A stretch of DNA of 64,000 bases from Narthecium ossifragum (taxonomy: Eukaryota > Streptophyta > Magnoliopsida > Dioscoreales > Nartheciaceae): NCBI GenBank assembly GCA_963920575.1, contig OY986970.1, forward strand, positions 3,501,654 to 3,565,653, written 5' to 3'. The translations under genes were made by a program, and so were the position numbers. Positions 22,999 through 38,600 of this stretch are shown piece after piece; position 1 is the stretch's first letter, and each line of letters starts with the position of its first letter. The notes under the pieces are model-generated. The model had not been told where the DNA came from, did not search any database, and saw only the letters and a list, made by a program, of their open reading frames with translations.

Positions 22999-23156
22999 GA
23001 TTTCTATCAAGGAGGCTTGCCTCTCATGAGAGGAAACAGTATGCGCTAACCACTCATTACCTCACACAAAAGTATATGATTTCCTACCAAGGAGGCTTGC
23101 CTCTCATGAGAGGAAACAGTATGCGCTGACCACTCAATACCTCACACAAAAGTATA
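22999..23156. repeat. 79-bp tandem duplication
   Basis: Units 22999-23077 and 23078-23156 both contain GGAGGCTTGCCTCTCATGAG and CTCACACAAAAGTATA and differ at only a few positions. Within each unit GAGGCTTGCCTC is a near-palindrome. Probably a recent local duplication; no coding role is visible. Confidence 0.9.
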
Positions 23157-23780
23157 CCATAATGGTTGATAAATATAGAAGTTGTTTGGTTGTAGAAAAT
23201 TATTAAGATAGAGATAGGAAAGCCTCAATTTCATTACAAGTCCCTCCTTTCAAAGTAGATATCACCTATCTAGTATTTAATTGTGCTAGAAAAGTGAAGG
23301 CTGCAGACCAAGTGACTCATTGGAGCAGCTACAATTTTCTAAAGTTTCTTTTTTTAAAAAAATAAAGAAATAAATGATGTCATCTAAAGGATGAATTCTA
23401 ACCATTCAAATTAAAAGCTTAAACTGATAAGCAAGGATGAGTTTTTATTATTATATTTTAACATCTAAATACTAAAATCTAAATTATTTTTTAAAACCGG
23501 CTAATTTTCTCCCAATTCTCCTGCAACCAAAATAATGTCACAGGCTCGCAGTAGTAGCAAGACTATTGAGACGCTTTCAATGACAAAGATACACGTCTTC
23601 ATGAAGCTTTAGTACAACCAATTCAATGTCGTGGACCCCTCTACAGTCAATCTGTCGATTCCTGAAATCGACGTGCTTAAAATCAAATCATCAAGATTCA
23701 TGAATTGTACCCAGAAATCTAGAAACCTTAGCTCCAGTGGCAATCAAACAAATAAGTAGAGTAGAGGCAGTAGTATCCAC
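23157..23780. other. Intergenic AT-rich DNA, nothing recognised
   Basis: No coding or repeat feature that I can support. Confidence 0.45.
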
Positions 23781-23782
23781 CG

Positions 23783-24557
23783 GGCCTGTTTGGCTGCAAT
23801 GAGATGGATTGGATGAATTAGAAATGTGCGGATTCCAGATTCAACTCATTCAGTTGTTTGGCTCATTTTATCATTTGAAATCGATGGAATCCGACCCGCG
23901 TTCGATTCGGAATCGTGACGTCCGCTCGATTTGAGCGGACGCCGCTGTCCATCCCAGCGGATCCCAAAATTGAGATTCTCCTCTGAATGATTATTTTACC
24001 CTTTATATTTAAAATGACTATATTTATCATAACTTTAAATATACATGTTGAAACTTTCTTTATGAAATTAGTCTCATCGGAAAGATCTTCGTTATGAGAC
24101 CAATATTGAGTATTTTTTAAAGCAAATATTTGATGTAATTTAATTTATAAAATAATTTAATATATTATAACTTAAATTATACCTGAAATTTCAATAATTT
24201 CGATCAATCATTTTACATAATTAGATGCATTCAAAGAATTAATTTGACCTAAATTTTTAATAATTTCAATCAATCATATCTCGTGGGTATTGTTATTATT
24301 ATAATGAAAAACATGTCTTAATTTGAAGAAAATTTAAAGTTTTATTATTAATTTGAACAAATTTAGCAGATTCAGCTCATCCATAATAAACAAGTCAAAC
24401 GCCAGAATCAACAGATTCAGCTCATCCCATATAGACCAACCAAACAACAGAACCAAAATCCACAAAATCACCAGATTCAGCTCATTCTCCATTCAGCTAA
24501 TTTCACATATTCCTCATTCAGCTAATTCATCAGATTCAGGTTTATCAAACGCACCCA
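23783..24557. mobile_element. MITE-like element, GGGCCTGTTTGG ends
   Basis: The left end reads GGGCCTGTTTGGCTGCAATG. The right end, reverse complemented, starts GGGTGCGTTTGATAAACCTG. Subterminal parts are rich in the motif CAGATTCAGCTCAT (right side, four or more copies) and its complement GATGAATTAGAA / ATTCAACTCATTCAG (left side). Such ends and subterminal repeats are typical of non-autonomous hAT-type elements. It carries dispersed repeat B. No clear 8-bp target duplication was seen. Confidence 0.5.
23996..24192 (-). repeat. Dispersed repeat, copy B
   Basis: Reverse complement of the segment at 3823-4016, with the shared block AAAAAATACTCAATAT followed by GGTCTCAT. Similarity runs over about 190 bases by eye with small indels. 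Confidence 0.75.
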
Positions 24558-24924
24558 GATGATTACTCTCTTAGTGATCACCTCGGAAGCCCAGGCATAA
24601 GCCCGATTGGATAGCCGACTCTGGGCTCAGGCCGAACACTCTAAGAAGCCCAATAAGGTTGTTTACGCAAACTACCGCGCATCCCAAGATACCACGGCCT
24701 CCCACGTCATCCATCCCTATCTAGTTTCTTGCGGGCCCCACTTCATTTAACCCCTTAATATGATCTTCTTGATAACGTCTTCTTGAAGGGATTCAAAACA
24801 ATTAATACGATCGTCTCCATCGCCATTCGCCAAAGAACCCCCGAGGTCGTTCCTCTACGTCTCGCTTGCTTACACGCCTTTCTTCCGATTTATATACACA
24901 CAGCTAAATTAGGGCTTCGTGTGA
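24558..24924. other. Upstream region of the citrate synthase gene
   Basis: Contains several AAGCCC/AGCCCA elements (24588-24655), which resemble plant site-II type motifs, and a TATATA at 24891. That TATATA is only about 30 bases before the start codon and so is unlikely to be the working TATA box unless the leader is extremely short. Confidence 0.35.
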
Positions 24925-29315
<4,391 letters not shown>

Positions 29316-29820
29316 CTTAATTATGCCTTGTCGGATTTTGCATAATCTTCGAAGAGACAATAAGCATTCGCTTGATGCTAGCCTAAAGTAAAGCTTTCAA
29401 GCTGGGTTCTGGTCCATCTTTTTAGACCAGGAAAAACTATATATATTGTACGCTAGCCCCCCAACATTTAATAAGTTTATGAATCTTCATCTGATCCAGT
29501 GTTAAGCCGTACTCTTTTACCAAACTGTACTCTTCGCAGTGCAGTGTATGCAGTAAATCAAAAGCTCTATTCTTGGTGCTAGGTAGCAATCCATTGCCAT
29601 ACAACTCAGGGCATCCGCATCATATGCCCCAGAATGCTGCCCTGCCAACCATCTATATGTGGCCAACCATCTGTACGTGGGAGAGCACTGTTCATCATTT
29701 TGTTTAATAAATTATGTTCATATAATACTATCAATGAGAGCTTCTTTCCGACTATCACTACTCTCCTCACCAACCATCTCTATTCTCTCACCAAGTGAGC
29801 TCACTATTGATCATGTCGGT
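29316..29820. other. 3' UTR of CSY and intergenic DNA
   Basis: The first 200 bases are probably the 3' UTR. From about 29607 GGGCATCCGCATCATATGCC resembles the GGGCATCCxCA start of MITEs also seen near 43.16 and 44.94 kb. I cannot define the other end. Confidence 0.35.
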
Positions 29821-29828
29821 GACTGAGC

Positions 29829-30020
29829 CACGATCCCTTCATCTTTGACGAGCCGTGACTTCCATCGACGTTAACCGCGAGCTCCACCGACGGTGAATCA
29901 CGATCCCTTCCTCCTCGACGAGTCGTGACTTCCATCGACATTAACTGCGAGCTCCACCAGTGGTGAATCGCGATCCCTTCCTCCTCCACGAAGGAATCGA
30001 TCCCCACCGACGGCGAACAA
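29829..30020. repeat. 70-bp tandem repeat, about 2.7 copies
   Basis: CACGATCCCTTC starts recur at 29829, 29899 and (as CGCGATCCCTTC) 29969, exactly 70 bases apart. Each unit contains a GACTTCCATCGAC block and GAGCTCCACC. The array is open on the minus strand, but there is no evidence of translation. Confidence 0.85.
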
Positions 30021-30149
30021 CTATTAGAGGAGCAGCCAAAACCTCCAAAAATCATATAAAATCATATAACATCATATATTTTTCAGTCTGCGCACAGTGA
30101 CGGTCGACCTCCATATCATCTGTCACGCTCAAAATATAGTTTGGATCAT

Positions 30150-30350
30150 TTACGGTCAACCATCAGCCTATGTGAGGAAAGATGCATTCAGGGTCGATGC
30201 TTGAATCGACAGCCGCATCAGCCTTTACGCTTCGCGATCGACCATCACATCGATCGTCAGCCTCTGTAAGGAAATGATGCATTCAGAGTCGATGCTTGGA
30301 TCGACCGCACCAGCCTTCACGCTTAGCAGTCGACTTTCGCATCGACCATC
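30150..30350. repeat. 95-bp tandem repeat, two copies
   Basis: GATGCATTCAG occurs at 30181 and 30276, and the flanking TCGATGCTTG...ATCGAC and CAGCCT segments repeat with the same 95-base spacing. It is rich in ATCGA motifs and adjoins the 70-bp array, so both may belong to one transposon interior. Confidence 0.75.
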
Positions 30351-30817
30351 AATGCAAAACATCAAAAAATTGAATTGAAAGAGTTCCAAATTAAGGATAT
30401 AGATGTCAAATCATTGTTTAGTGATCATACACATGGGTGATTATATATGCACCACCCAGTGTGATAAGTGCACCACACCCAACTGAATCGGTGATTAACC
30501 ATCGAATTTTTTATACCACTTCAATGGCATTCCACCGAAATGTATTAAAAAATTCAGTGGAAAGCCACTGAACAAAAAAATGGGTGTGGTGCACTATCAA
30601 TTTCTGTGATGCATATATAATCATCCCATACACATATTGAAATTATAAAATCAATGTTAGGATCAACACTCTCTAACCCCAACACTAGTTCGTGAGTAGT
30701 TAAATTCTTACAACATTGACTTAATACATAATAGTAGTTACAATCTTGCAACAAACATATATAGCTCAATGTTAAAGTTGCGCATGACCGTGTAAGTTCC
30801 ACATATGCTCGACGAGA

Positions 30818-31270
30818 TCACTTTGAAGTTGAGAATGCATCTCTGTTTCTAATACTATGGTGTCGCCGAATGAACTCTGTAAGCTCGAGGGTATGATCAT
30901 GTGAAATGGTCATGGGTGAATTTTCACTGATTTGCTCATATCCAGTAATATCTTGTTGAAGGTACATGTGTCGTTCATCTTCCACGATCATATTATGCAT
31001 GATAATACATGCCATCATAATATTTTTAAGTGTCTCACGCTTGAAAAACTGTGCAGGACCGTGCACTATTGCGAATCGTGCTTGGAGCACTCCAAATGTA
31101 CGCTCAACATCCTTTCTTGCCGACTCTTGACACATTGCGAAAAGTTTGGTTTTATTGTTTTGTGGTAGAGGGATCATTTTCATAAATGTAGCCCATTGAT
31201 GATAAATGTCATTAGCAGTTGGAATATGACCGTTGGAAATATAGCCGTTGGAATACGGCTGTTGGTATGT
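30818..31270 (-). pseudogene. PIF/Harbinger transposase, C-terminal fragment
   Basis: The frame encodes the end of a Harbinger-type DDE nuclease: WATFMKMIPLPQNNKTKLFA, then ARKDVERTFGVLQARFAIV and LKNIMMACIIMHNMIVEDER. The ER(T/A)FGxLxxRF and CIIxHNMIxEDER blocks are diagnostic for this family and contain the last catalytic acidic residue region. The N-terminal half and the MYB-like partner are absent, and no element ends were found. It is a truncated relic. Confidence 0.85.
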
Positions 31271-31952
31271 TATTGATGAAATATATTCGTTAAGATATGA
31301 TCGTTAGAAATTTGACCGGTGGATTTCAAGCATTTAAGTAATATAACTGTTGACATAAAAACTTAATCCTTTATTTTATAATATACTTTAATATAAATAT
31401 ATCTCAATGATTAATGACATGATATAATATTTAATTATTATAATTATATGACTGTTAAATAATAAATGAAGAATAGAAAGAAAAGAAGAGGAGAGAATGA
31501 TTATTTTATTGATATAGGAAATGGTTTAGAAAAGTTTACGCAAGGAGTTGTGAATAAGGAAGCTTTAAAATAAAAAAATAATATATATTAAAATATTTTA
31601 AAATGGAAGGACAGAGGAGCTGAAGCGGATGGTCGATTTGTTCTCTATATATATGATGTTCTACGGGAGAGTTTGAGATATGTGGCCCTGGTTGCTTTTG
31701 GGAACTGCGGAATTTGATAACTTCCTACTTTTGGCAACAACTTCTCAGATCTGGCTTAAACTGAAGTAGGGTATCATTGGGATGTTTAAATGACGTGGTG
31801 AATGTGTCTAAGATGTATAATTCCATGTTCCCCAAAGCGGGATTTGGGGAACAGCAATGCTAAGAACCTATTAGACGGCGACGCAAAGGCGGAAAGGCAA
31901 TTGAAGTCCACTAACTAAAACAACCCGAGTGGCCAATGAGTGGGTACGTACT
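31271..31952. other. Intergenic DNA, nothing recognised
   Basis: AT-rich left part with imperfect GTTGGAAT / CCGTTG repeats at 31230-31310, then featureless sequence to the Pack-MULE. Confidence 0.45.
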
Positions 31953-31961
31953 ATATGGTTT

Positions 31962-33276
31962 GGGATTTTTGTATTTCGATATCATACACTTTTTCATAGA
32001 TGTACTTTGATATCATTAGATTTGGAATTTGTAATTCGATACCACCAAGTAATAGATTAAGTGAAATTTAGTTCTGATCCAAACTCTGTTAGTTTTGCAA
32101 CCATTTCCTGCCACGGAATGTGATATTCTCCCCCGAGCTCTTCTTCTCGGCGTGGTGCTCTCCCTTCGAGAACTTGTTCCTCTGGATGGGTGGTTGCCGA
32201 CCATGGCCATCCGCCTACTCTACGTCCTCCCTCCGCCCCAAGCTCGACCTTTTCCTCTCCGTCGGCATCACCCCCTCCTCCCTCTCCGTCAACGCCCACA
32301 AGGTCCTCCTCCCCCATGTCCAGATCTTGATGAAGTAAAAGAAGAGAAGGTCGGGGAGCTATGTTTGCTGGCGGTGAAGCCTGGATCTGAAATGTCTCGG
32401 CATCGACAGGTGGCCAGTGAAGCTTCGTTGGCGGTGAGGACGGTAATGAGATGCTGGCGTTGAGGAAGATGGCGGCGGTGCTTGGCTGACGACCGATCCG
32501 GTCGAGAGGGTTTGGAGGAAGGGCGACATGGTCGACGAACAGAGGAGGTAGAGGGCAACGAGCTTGGTGCCTGACGGCACTGTTGACGACAGCGAGCTAG
32601 GGCCCTTGGGGGGGCGGGGGGTGAGTGTGATGGGGGCGGCATCAGGAATGAAGAGAAGGTGAGGGTGAAGTCGGAGGCGATGCGGTAGAGGACGAGGGTG
32701 TCGAGGGCCGAGAGGAGAGAGGGAAGGTGCGACGGTGTTCGGTAGCCTAGGAGCGACGGCCAACGATCGGCACTGGTTGGGGCACCGACGATGATGGTCC
32801 GACGCAAAAGATGGAGACACTGAGGTAGGGAGGAGGAGGAGGTGCCAGAGAGAGATATGAGGGAGGAAGGGGCGGCTGGGGTTGAAGGTGGCGGAGGTGT
32901 GGGCGCTCGACGAAGCGACTTGGCATGGGCGGCGTCGATGATTTCGAGGGAGAGCTAACCGACAAGGGTGGTTGAGGCTGAGGCAAGGATGATTTCGAGG
33001 GAAAGCTCAAAGGCAAGGGTTTGGAGCTGGGTGAGGACGGAGCTCATGGGGTGCTGGTGGTGACGATGCCAAGGAAGGACACGTGGTTGTTTGGGCTGAC
33101 GGTAGTCACGTGCGTGTCAAGTAATCAGTTTACCATCAGCCCACATAATATCGTTTGGGCCTTAGATCACTTAGCCTTTGTACTATAAGTTGATGGTATT
33201 AAATTACAAATCTCAAATCTGATGGTACCAAAACACATTTATGGAAAAATGTATTGTATCATAATGCAAAAATCTC
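31962..33276. mobile_element. Pack-MULE, 1315 bp, with captured gene fragments
   Basis: Long terminal inverted repeats of about 110 bases: the left end starts GGGATTTTTGTATTTCGATA, the right end in reverse complement starts GAGATTTTTGCATTATGATA, and both continue with recognisably the same sequence. Perfect 9-bp target duplications ATATGGTTT lie at 31953-31961 and 33277-33285, the hallmark of Mutator-like elements. The interior is GC-rich, unlike the TIRs, lacks a transposase and contains a DOG1-domain gene fragment. A second GC-rich part (about 32350-33060), open on the minus strand, is of unknown origin. The right end is 235 bases before the RPL13 start codon. Confidence 0.93.
32100..32335 (+). 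pseudogene. DOG1-domain gene fragment captured by the Pack-MULE
   Basis: One frame reads FFSAWCSPFENLFLWMGGCR, and after a frameshift at about 32195 the adjacent frame continues TMAIRLLYVL. The combination W-x(3)-FE-x-LFLW-x-GGCRP-x-MAIRLLY is the core of the DOG1 domain found in DOG1-like seed dormancy proteins and TGA factors. The frame is broken and only about 60 residues are recognisable, so it is not a functional gene. Which DOG1 relative was captured cannot be said from the sequence alone. Confidence 0.65.
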
Positions 33277-33285
33277 ATATGGTTT

Positions 33286-33511
33286 TAACTCAAACGGGTG
33301 GCCGCTTTCATTTCACCGTTTGCCATGATACATTGGATACACTTTAAACCTTATCCGCTCCGCTCGCTGGTCCATCCCGCCCCGCCCCCGCCCCCGCCCT
33401 CGCCCTCGCCCCCGCCCCACCCCACCCCACCCCATCCGTTGTAGCTTGAAACAATAATAAAGGTAACCCGACATAGCTCCTTCTCGCCGATTTCGATAGA
33501 GGAAGCCGGAA
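33286..33511 (+). promoter_or_regulatory. Promoter and leader region of RPL13
   Basis: Only 226 bases separate the Pack-MULE duplication from the start codon. They contain a pyrimidine-rich simple repeat of CGCCCC/CACCC type (about 33374-33434). The original promoter upstream has been displaced by the insertion, so regulatory input may include the right TIR. Confidence 0.4.
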
Positions 33512-35085
33512 ATGGCGGCAGCGATTCCCACCACCTCCGCGTTCCTCTCCGACCCCCGACGCCCAAAACCCCCCTCTCTCTTCTCTCCCGCTCCCGTCGC
33601 CGTGGCGGCCTTCTTGAGACCCCCTTTCTTCGGATTAGCGGCGGCGGCGGCGAGGTCATCGACCCAAGCCACGCCTTTCTCCTCGCGGCGCCGTCTCCAG
33701 GTAAGATGCGCACAGCAGCAGCTTGCCACCATCCCACGCGAGCAACGTTGGATGTTCGAGGAATCCGAGATCAATGGCCCCGTATGCCCTTTTAGCTCTC
33801 TTCTTCTTCTTATATATCTAGTGATTAGACTAGTGCTTTCTTCTTACACACCAAGGTACTGTGGGATTGGTATCAGAGTTCAAGAACAAAAAATTTCCCT
33901 TTTTCTAGGACATTTGGAATAAAACGTGGTATCCAAAGGCAGCAGATCACATATCGACCGAAAAGACGTGGTACGTTGTTGATGCAACAGACAAAATTCT
34001 GGGGAGACTAGCATCTACAATTGCAATACATATAAGAGGGAAAAATCTCGCAACCTACACTCCTAGCGTCGACATGGGGGCTTATGTTATCGTGGTATGC
34101 ATTCTTACTCATAAGCATTTGATTGAATTGATACGGCTGATGGCATATGAAAATAAATCACCTTAGAGGCTATTTTCCTACTGTTTGATGCTGTTAGTTG
34201 CACAGGATTAAGCGTTGCGCTAGTTCTTCACTATTGTAATATAATGTTTTAAGTATCGAATCGTGGAATTACAATGAGTTCATGATGTGTGATGCTAATA
34301 TTGCATGCAAATACGAACTCAGGGGGAAAATGGTACATGCCTTCTAAGGTGCTGACCAAACTTAGGAATCCATTAAGCATGGCTTTATATTTGAGATTGG
34401 TGAGAAGTCGGTGTTATTTTTGCAAATGGACACAGGTAAATGCAGAAAAGGTTGCAGTCTCTGGTAAGAAGAGAACCCAAAAGCTCTATAGGAGGCATTC
34501 AGGAAGACCGGGCGGTATGAAGGTGGAAACATTTGATCAGCTTCAGCAGAGAATTCCTGAAAGAATTATTGAACATGCCGTTCGTGGCATGCTTCCCAAA
34601 GGCAGGGTAAGATAACATGTCCTTGTTGTTTACTTTCTTGGAAGCAGGAAATGTGATGATTACAATACCTATAAATTAACTTGGGCCACCTTCTCACTAG
34701 AACTGATGGTACAAAGCAACACTGAAATTGTGTAGCTGCACATTCTTTTTAAACCATGCAACTCGTCTTCCGACTTATTCATTATCTTCTTATTCCCTCA
34801 GAATCATTATGCTGTATTGTTTTGGGCTTGGTTTGGAAATTCCGGGCCTCTCTTTGTGAAGGATTAAATAACCAAAATGCTCTGTTCTGGGTTTGTGTGA
34901 TAAATCACTATTGCATTGTGTACAATGATAGTTCTCCTCCGTGATGTTTACTATGCTGTGGCGTGCAGTTGGGAAGAACTCTATTCACCCACTTGAAGGT
35001 ATACGAAGGACCAGATCACCCACATGAGGCCCAGCAGCCTATTCCTCTTCCAATAAGGGACAAGAGGATACAGGTAGAGAGGTAG
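33512..35085 (+). CDS. RPL13: 50S ribosomal protein L13, chloroplastic
   Basis: Four exons 33512-33781, 33909-34094, 34436-34606 and 34969-35085, phases closing to 247 aa (about 240 in Arabidopsis). Residues 1 to about 60 are an Ala/Pro/Ser/Arg-rich plastid transit peptide, absent from bacterial L13. The mature part carries the L13 core: [38 protein letters not shown], then [19 protein letters not shown] and [18 protein letters not shown] with [15 protein letters not shown]. The protein is an early-assembling part of the plastid large ribosomal subunit. The first exon is GC-rich. The start codon is the first Met of the transit peptide, after a Pack-MULE insertion upstream. Confidence 0.97.
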
Positions 35086-35685
35086 ATTTGGTGGACATGC
35101 TGAAGAGGCAAAATGAATTTCTTGCTTGGGTTGCTTTTACAAGTTCGCTTAGCTTTAAGGAGGAGATTTAGATGGCAACATGAGCACCTACCTGCAGTGC
35201 TGCTGTAAAATTCCTGTTTTCCCTTCTTGTACTTGCTACTTTGATCTTAGGCAGCTTGTTTTTTTCTTTCCTGTTCTTCACCCAGGCTGGGTTTGAATCC
35301 AACTATGTGTCCCTTCATGGGTTGAATGAGAGCTGCTTGAGCGAGGTGTTCATTGCAAAATGTACTCTTGATTAGATCTTCGGGTTTAAATCCAATTATC
35401 TTCGAGCCAAGAATTATTGGGCCTCATAACATGCCTAAGAAGGTATTTGATATCTTGTTAAGATTTATTTTGTCATGTACAGCTATCAACTGAGACATCT
35501 GCAATTTGGACGCAACATATACAATTATTTTATTGCTAATCCTTACTATGAGTCTCATATCGATTACACTTCTCGAATGAAGTATTGATGGTAGATCAAT
35601 ATATACATCTTGATGCTCTCAAGCACAGGACAACCATGGAACTTCTCCAATACACTAGCAGCTAAAGTATGCAAGACTGCAGTTA
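35086..35685. other. Convergent 3' UTRs
   Basis: RPL13 (plus) and the receptor kinase gene (minus) converge here, with stop codons 600 bases apart. The sequence is noncoding and should hold both 3' UTRs; no distinct element recognised. Confidence 0.55.
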
Positions 35686-38600
35686 CTAGATGGGGCTGTC
35701 CGAGTTTAAAAGTTGCATTCTTGCATCAATTTCAGCCTCTGATATAGAGGAATCAGTAAGAAGATCTTTGAAAGACATGGGCTTACTCTCGTTAGGATTC
35801 TGCCAGAAACTTCTTCTAATCCCCATGGAGGATGTATTGTCGCTTGAGAAGCAGAGATTTGAAAGCAGGGGTTGGATAGATGTGCGTCCCTCGAGCAAGC
35901 TTACAACTTTAGACATGGATGGTCGCAGTGTTGGCGATGCATTTGTGCACAGGAGGGCCACGGTCAGCATCAGCATAGCCTCTTCCTTGGAGTAGTCGGA
36001 CCCAAGGCTTGGATCTACCAACTCCAACAGAGTCCCTCTCTCTTGTAGTACGCATGCCTGTGGTTTATTGTAAAGGGAAATTGATGATAAACTTGTGAAG
36101 TGTGAACCATAAAAAAGATGATTGTCGGATTGATATCCTACTTGAATTCACCGCAGTGAACAAAACTGGAGCAGACAAAGGTTACAAGAACTTACCCAGT
36201 CCAGAAGATAAACACATTCTTCTATCGGTCTATAATTGGAGTTGCTCTTTCCGCTGACAATTTCTAATGCAACTACCCCAAAGCTATAGATATCTGCTTT
36301 GTCGGTCAGATAACCTCGCATTGCATATTCAGGAGCCATGTATCCTCTGCAAGAATCAAGATCCTGATGATGATGATGATGATGATGATTATGTAGTTCT
36401 TATATGGTTTTCTTTCTACCATCAAAATCACTAGAAAGTTTCCTGATCATCTTGATTAGATAGGAGGAATGAATTTTTTTGCCATTTTCACATGAAAAGA
36501 GAAGGATAGGGAAACAAAAATCTTACATGGTTCCAGCAATACGAGTGCTGATGTGAGTGTGCTCCTCCTCATCCAGCTTGGCAAGGCCAAAATCGGATAT
36601 CTTGGCATTGAGATCTTTATCAAGCAGTACATTGCTTGCCTTGATATCTCTATGCACAATCTTCAGTATGGATTCTTCGTGGAGATAGACAAGACCTCTA
36701 GCTATTCCAAGGCAAATCTTGTGCCGCGTTGGCCAATCCAACTTCAATCTTAATTGGGCATCAGCACCTGTAAGACATCTAGTTTGTTAATGTATTCTCA
36801 CTATATTGTTAATAATATACAGACGAAAGAGGAGAAAACAGGCGCAATCTTACCAAAGAGAGCACGTGCAAGGCAATTATTTTTCATGTACTCATAGACT
36901 AAGCACAGCTGATTGCCTTCAGCACAACATCCATAAAGCCTCACAAGGTTTGGATGTCGAAGTGCAGAAATCATGCCTATTTCATTTAAAAATTCCCGAT
37001 TCCCTTGCTTTGACTTGGATGAAAGCTGCTTCACAGCAATTACCGTGCCATCTGCCAGTAGCCCCTGGATTTGGAGAAAAATATTACTTCTTAGGAGCCG
37101 GGAGGTGCAAACACAGATATCAGAAGTATTGACAGTACCTTGTAGACTGAGCCAAAACCACCTTCCCCTACTTTGTTTGCAGGATCAAAGTTCCTGGTTG
37201 CTGCTTTGATTTGTCTCAAGGTGAAGGTTCCAGTTTGCAGATCAAGGCCTCTGAGATCTACTCAAGAAACAACGAAATCATGATACGAACTGCAGGATTT
37301 TCTTTTCCCTAGTTTGTTTCAATTTACCAACTATTTCCTACTTTGGCAATAGATCACAAGTTCTATAAGCTACAGCAAGGTCCTGAAAACAGAAAGGTAA
37401 TCATGTTCCTGCACAGAACTTGTTAGATTTTGCAATACTGTTGGTAGAGTTCAAACGCAAGCCTTCATAAAACTTTTCCCTATAGGGATGCCGACTTCAA
37501 ATCCAAATGAGAGCACAATAGAAGAACAGAAATCACTCACGTAGTTGAATTAGGAAGGTTTTAATAAAGAAACTCTTACCTGAATACGGAGAAGTGCTTC
37601 TTCGCCATCTTTTCCACCAGCAAATGCCCAAAACCAACAGAAAAAGGGAAAAAATCATAGCTGAAGCCCCAATAGTAATTATGGTTGTGGTATCTAGCTT
37701 TTTATCATTAAGAGGTTGAGGAGGATCAAAATCTAGAAAAAGCAAATATGCAGCTGTTAGAGATGTGAAATTGGCAGCACAACACGTGAGAAAATTGACA
37801 CAATCAGATCAATAGGAACTTTAGTTTTAGCAGAGCGTATACAAATGGGAACTTAGTTTTAGCAGAATTTGTACAACTTCAAAATAATGGATGTCTAAAT
37901 CTTCTATGAGACCCCAAACTGAAGGGTATAATCTTCGGTTGAGAAGATAACAACAAAATCATGTCCATGAATTGATAGAAAATGGTAAGATTTGGGGGTT
38001 GCTATAGTTCTTGTATGTCCAATGACAAGTACAAGCGAGAACTCATAAAACTAGTTGTACATATGAGATAAAAGCAGAAATGTTAAAAATTCAGGAGTTT
38101 CACTCAGCTAGGATCGAATGAAAACGCTTGCCAAAGATAATAAAAGTCATTCAAAAGCTAGGACACTCACTAGGTGTGACTGAAATAGCTGATATGAGAG
38201 GTCCATAGACTCCTCTACTTGGGATTCCTGTTGAACCCTTTCCTGCCCAGTAGAACTGTATCTCTAAAGTATGTTGTGTAACAGACGTTGTAAATGTCTT
38301 TACTACGGGGTTTCCAGCCCCACCAGCTTCATCTTCAATATTGAAATCCTCTAATACCATCTTACCCTACATTGCATAAATCATAAATTGTGGGACTTAT
38401 TGGCTAAAAGAGTGATATGTTAGCCAATAACTATCTCTGAATGAGTTACCTGAAGAAGAACATTAAACAACCGCTTCCCGAGACTGTTAAATGTAGAGTT
38501 ATCCACAAAAACTATTTCTGCAAAGTGGAGTTTCACTGTGTAATTCCCACTTAACATACAAAGGCCATAGTAAGTGAGAGAGAGAGGGGAAAGGCGTGCT

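Noticed and set aside
32289..33016. Minus-strand Pro/Ser/His-rich frames in the Pack-MULE
   Set aside because: They may reflect the GC-rich captured DNA, but I could not recognise a domain, so I did not call a gene.
33313..33774. Minus-strand frames of 128-153 codons over RPL13 exon 1
   Set aside because: Antisense shadows of the GC-rich transit peptide exon; Gly/Arg-rich without homology.
36806..37209. Plus-strand frames opposite the receptor kinase exons
   Set aside because: Antisense shadows of the kinase gene, which is supported by motifs and splice phases.
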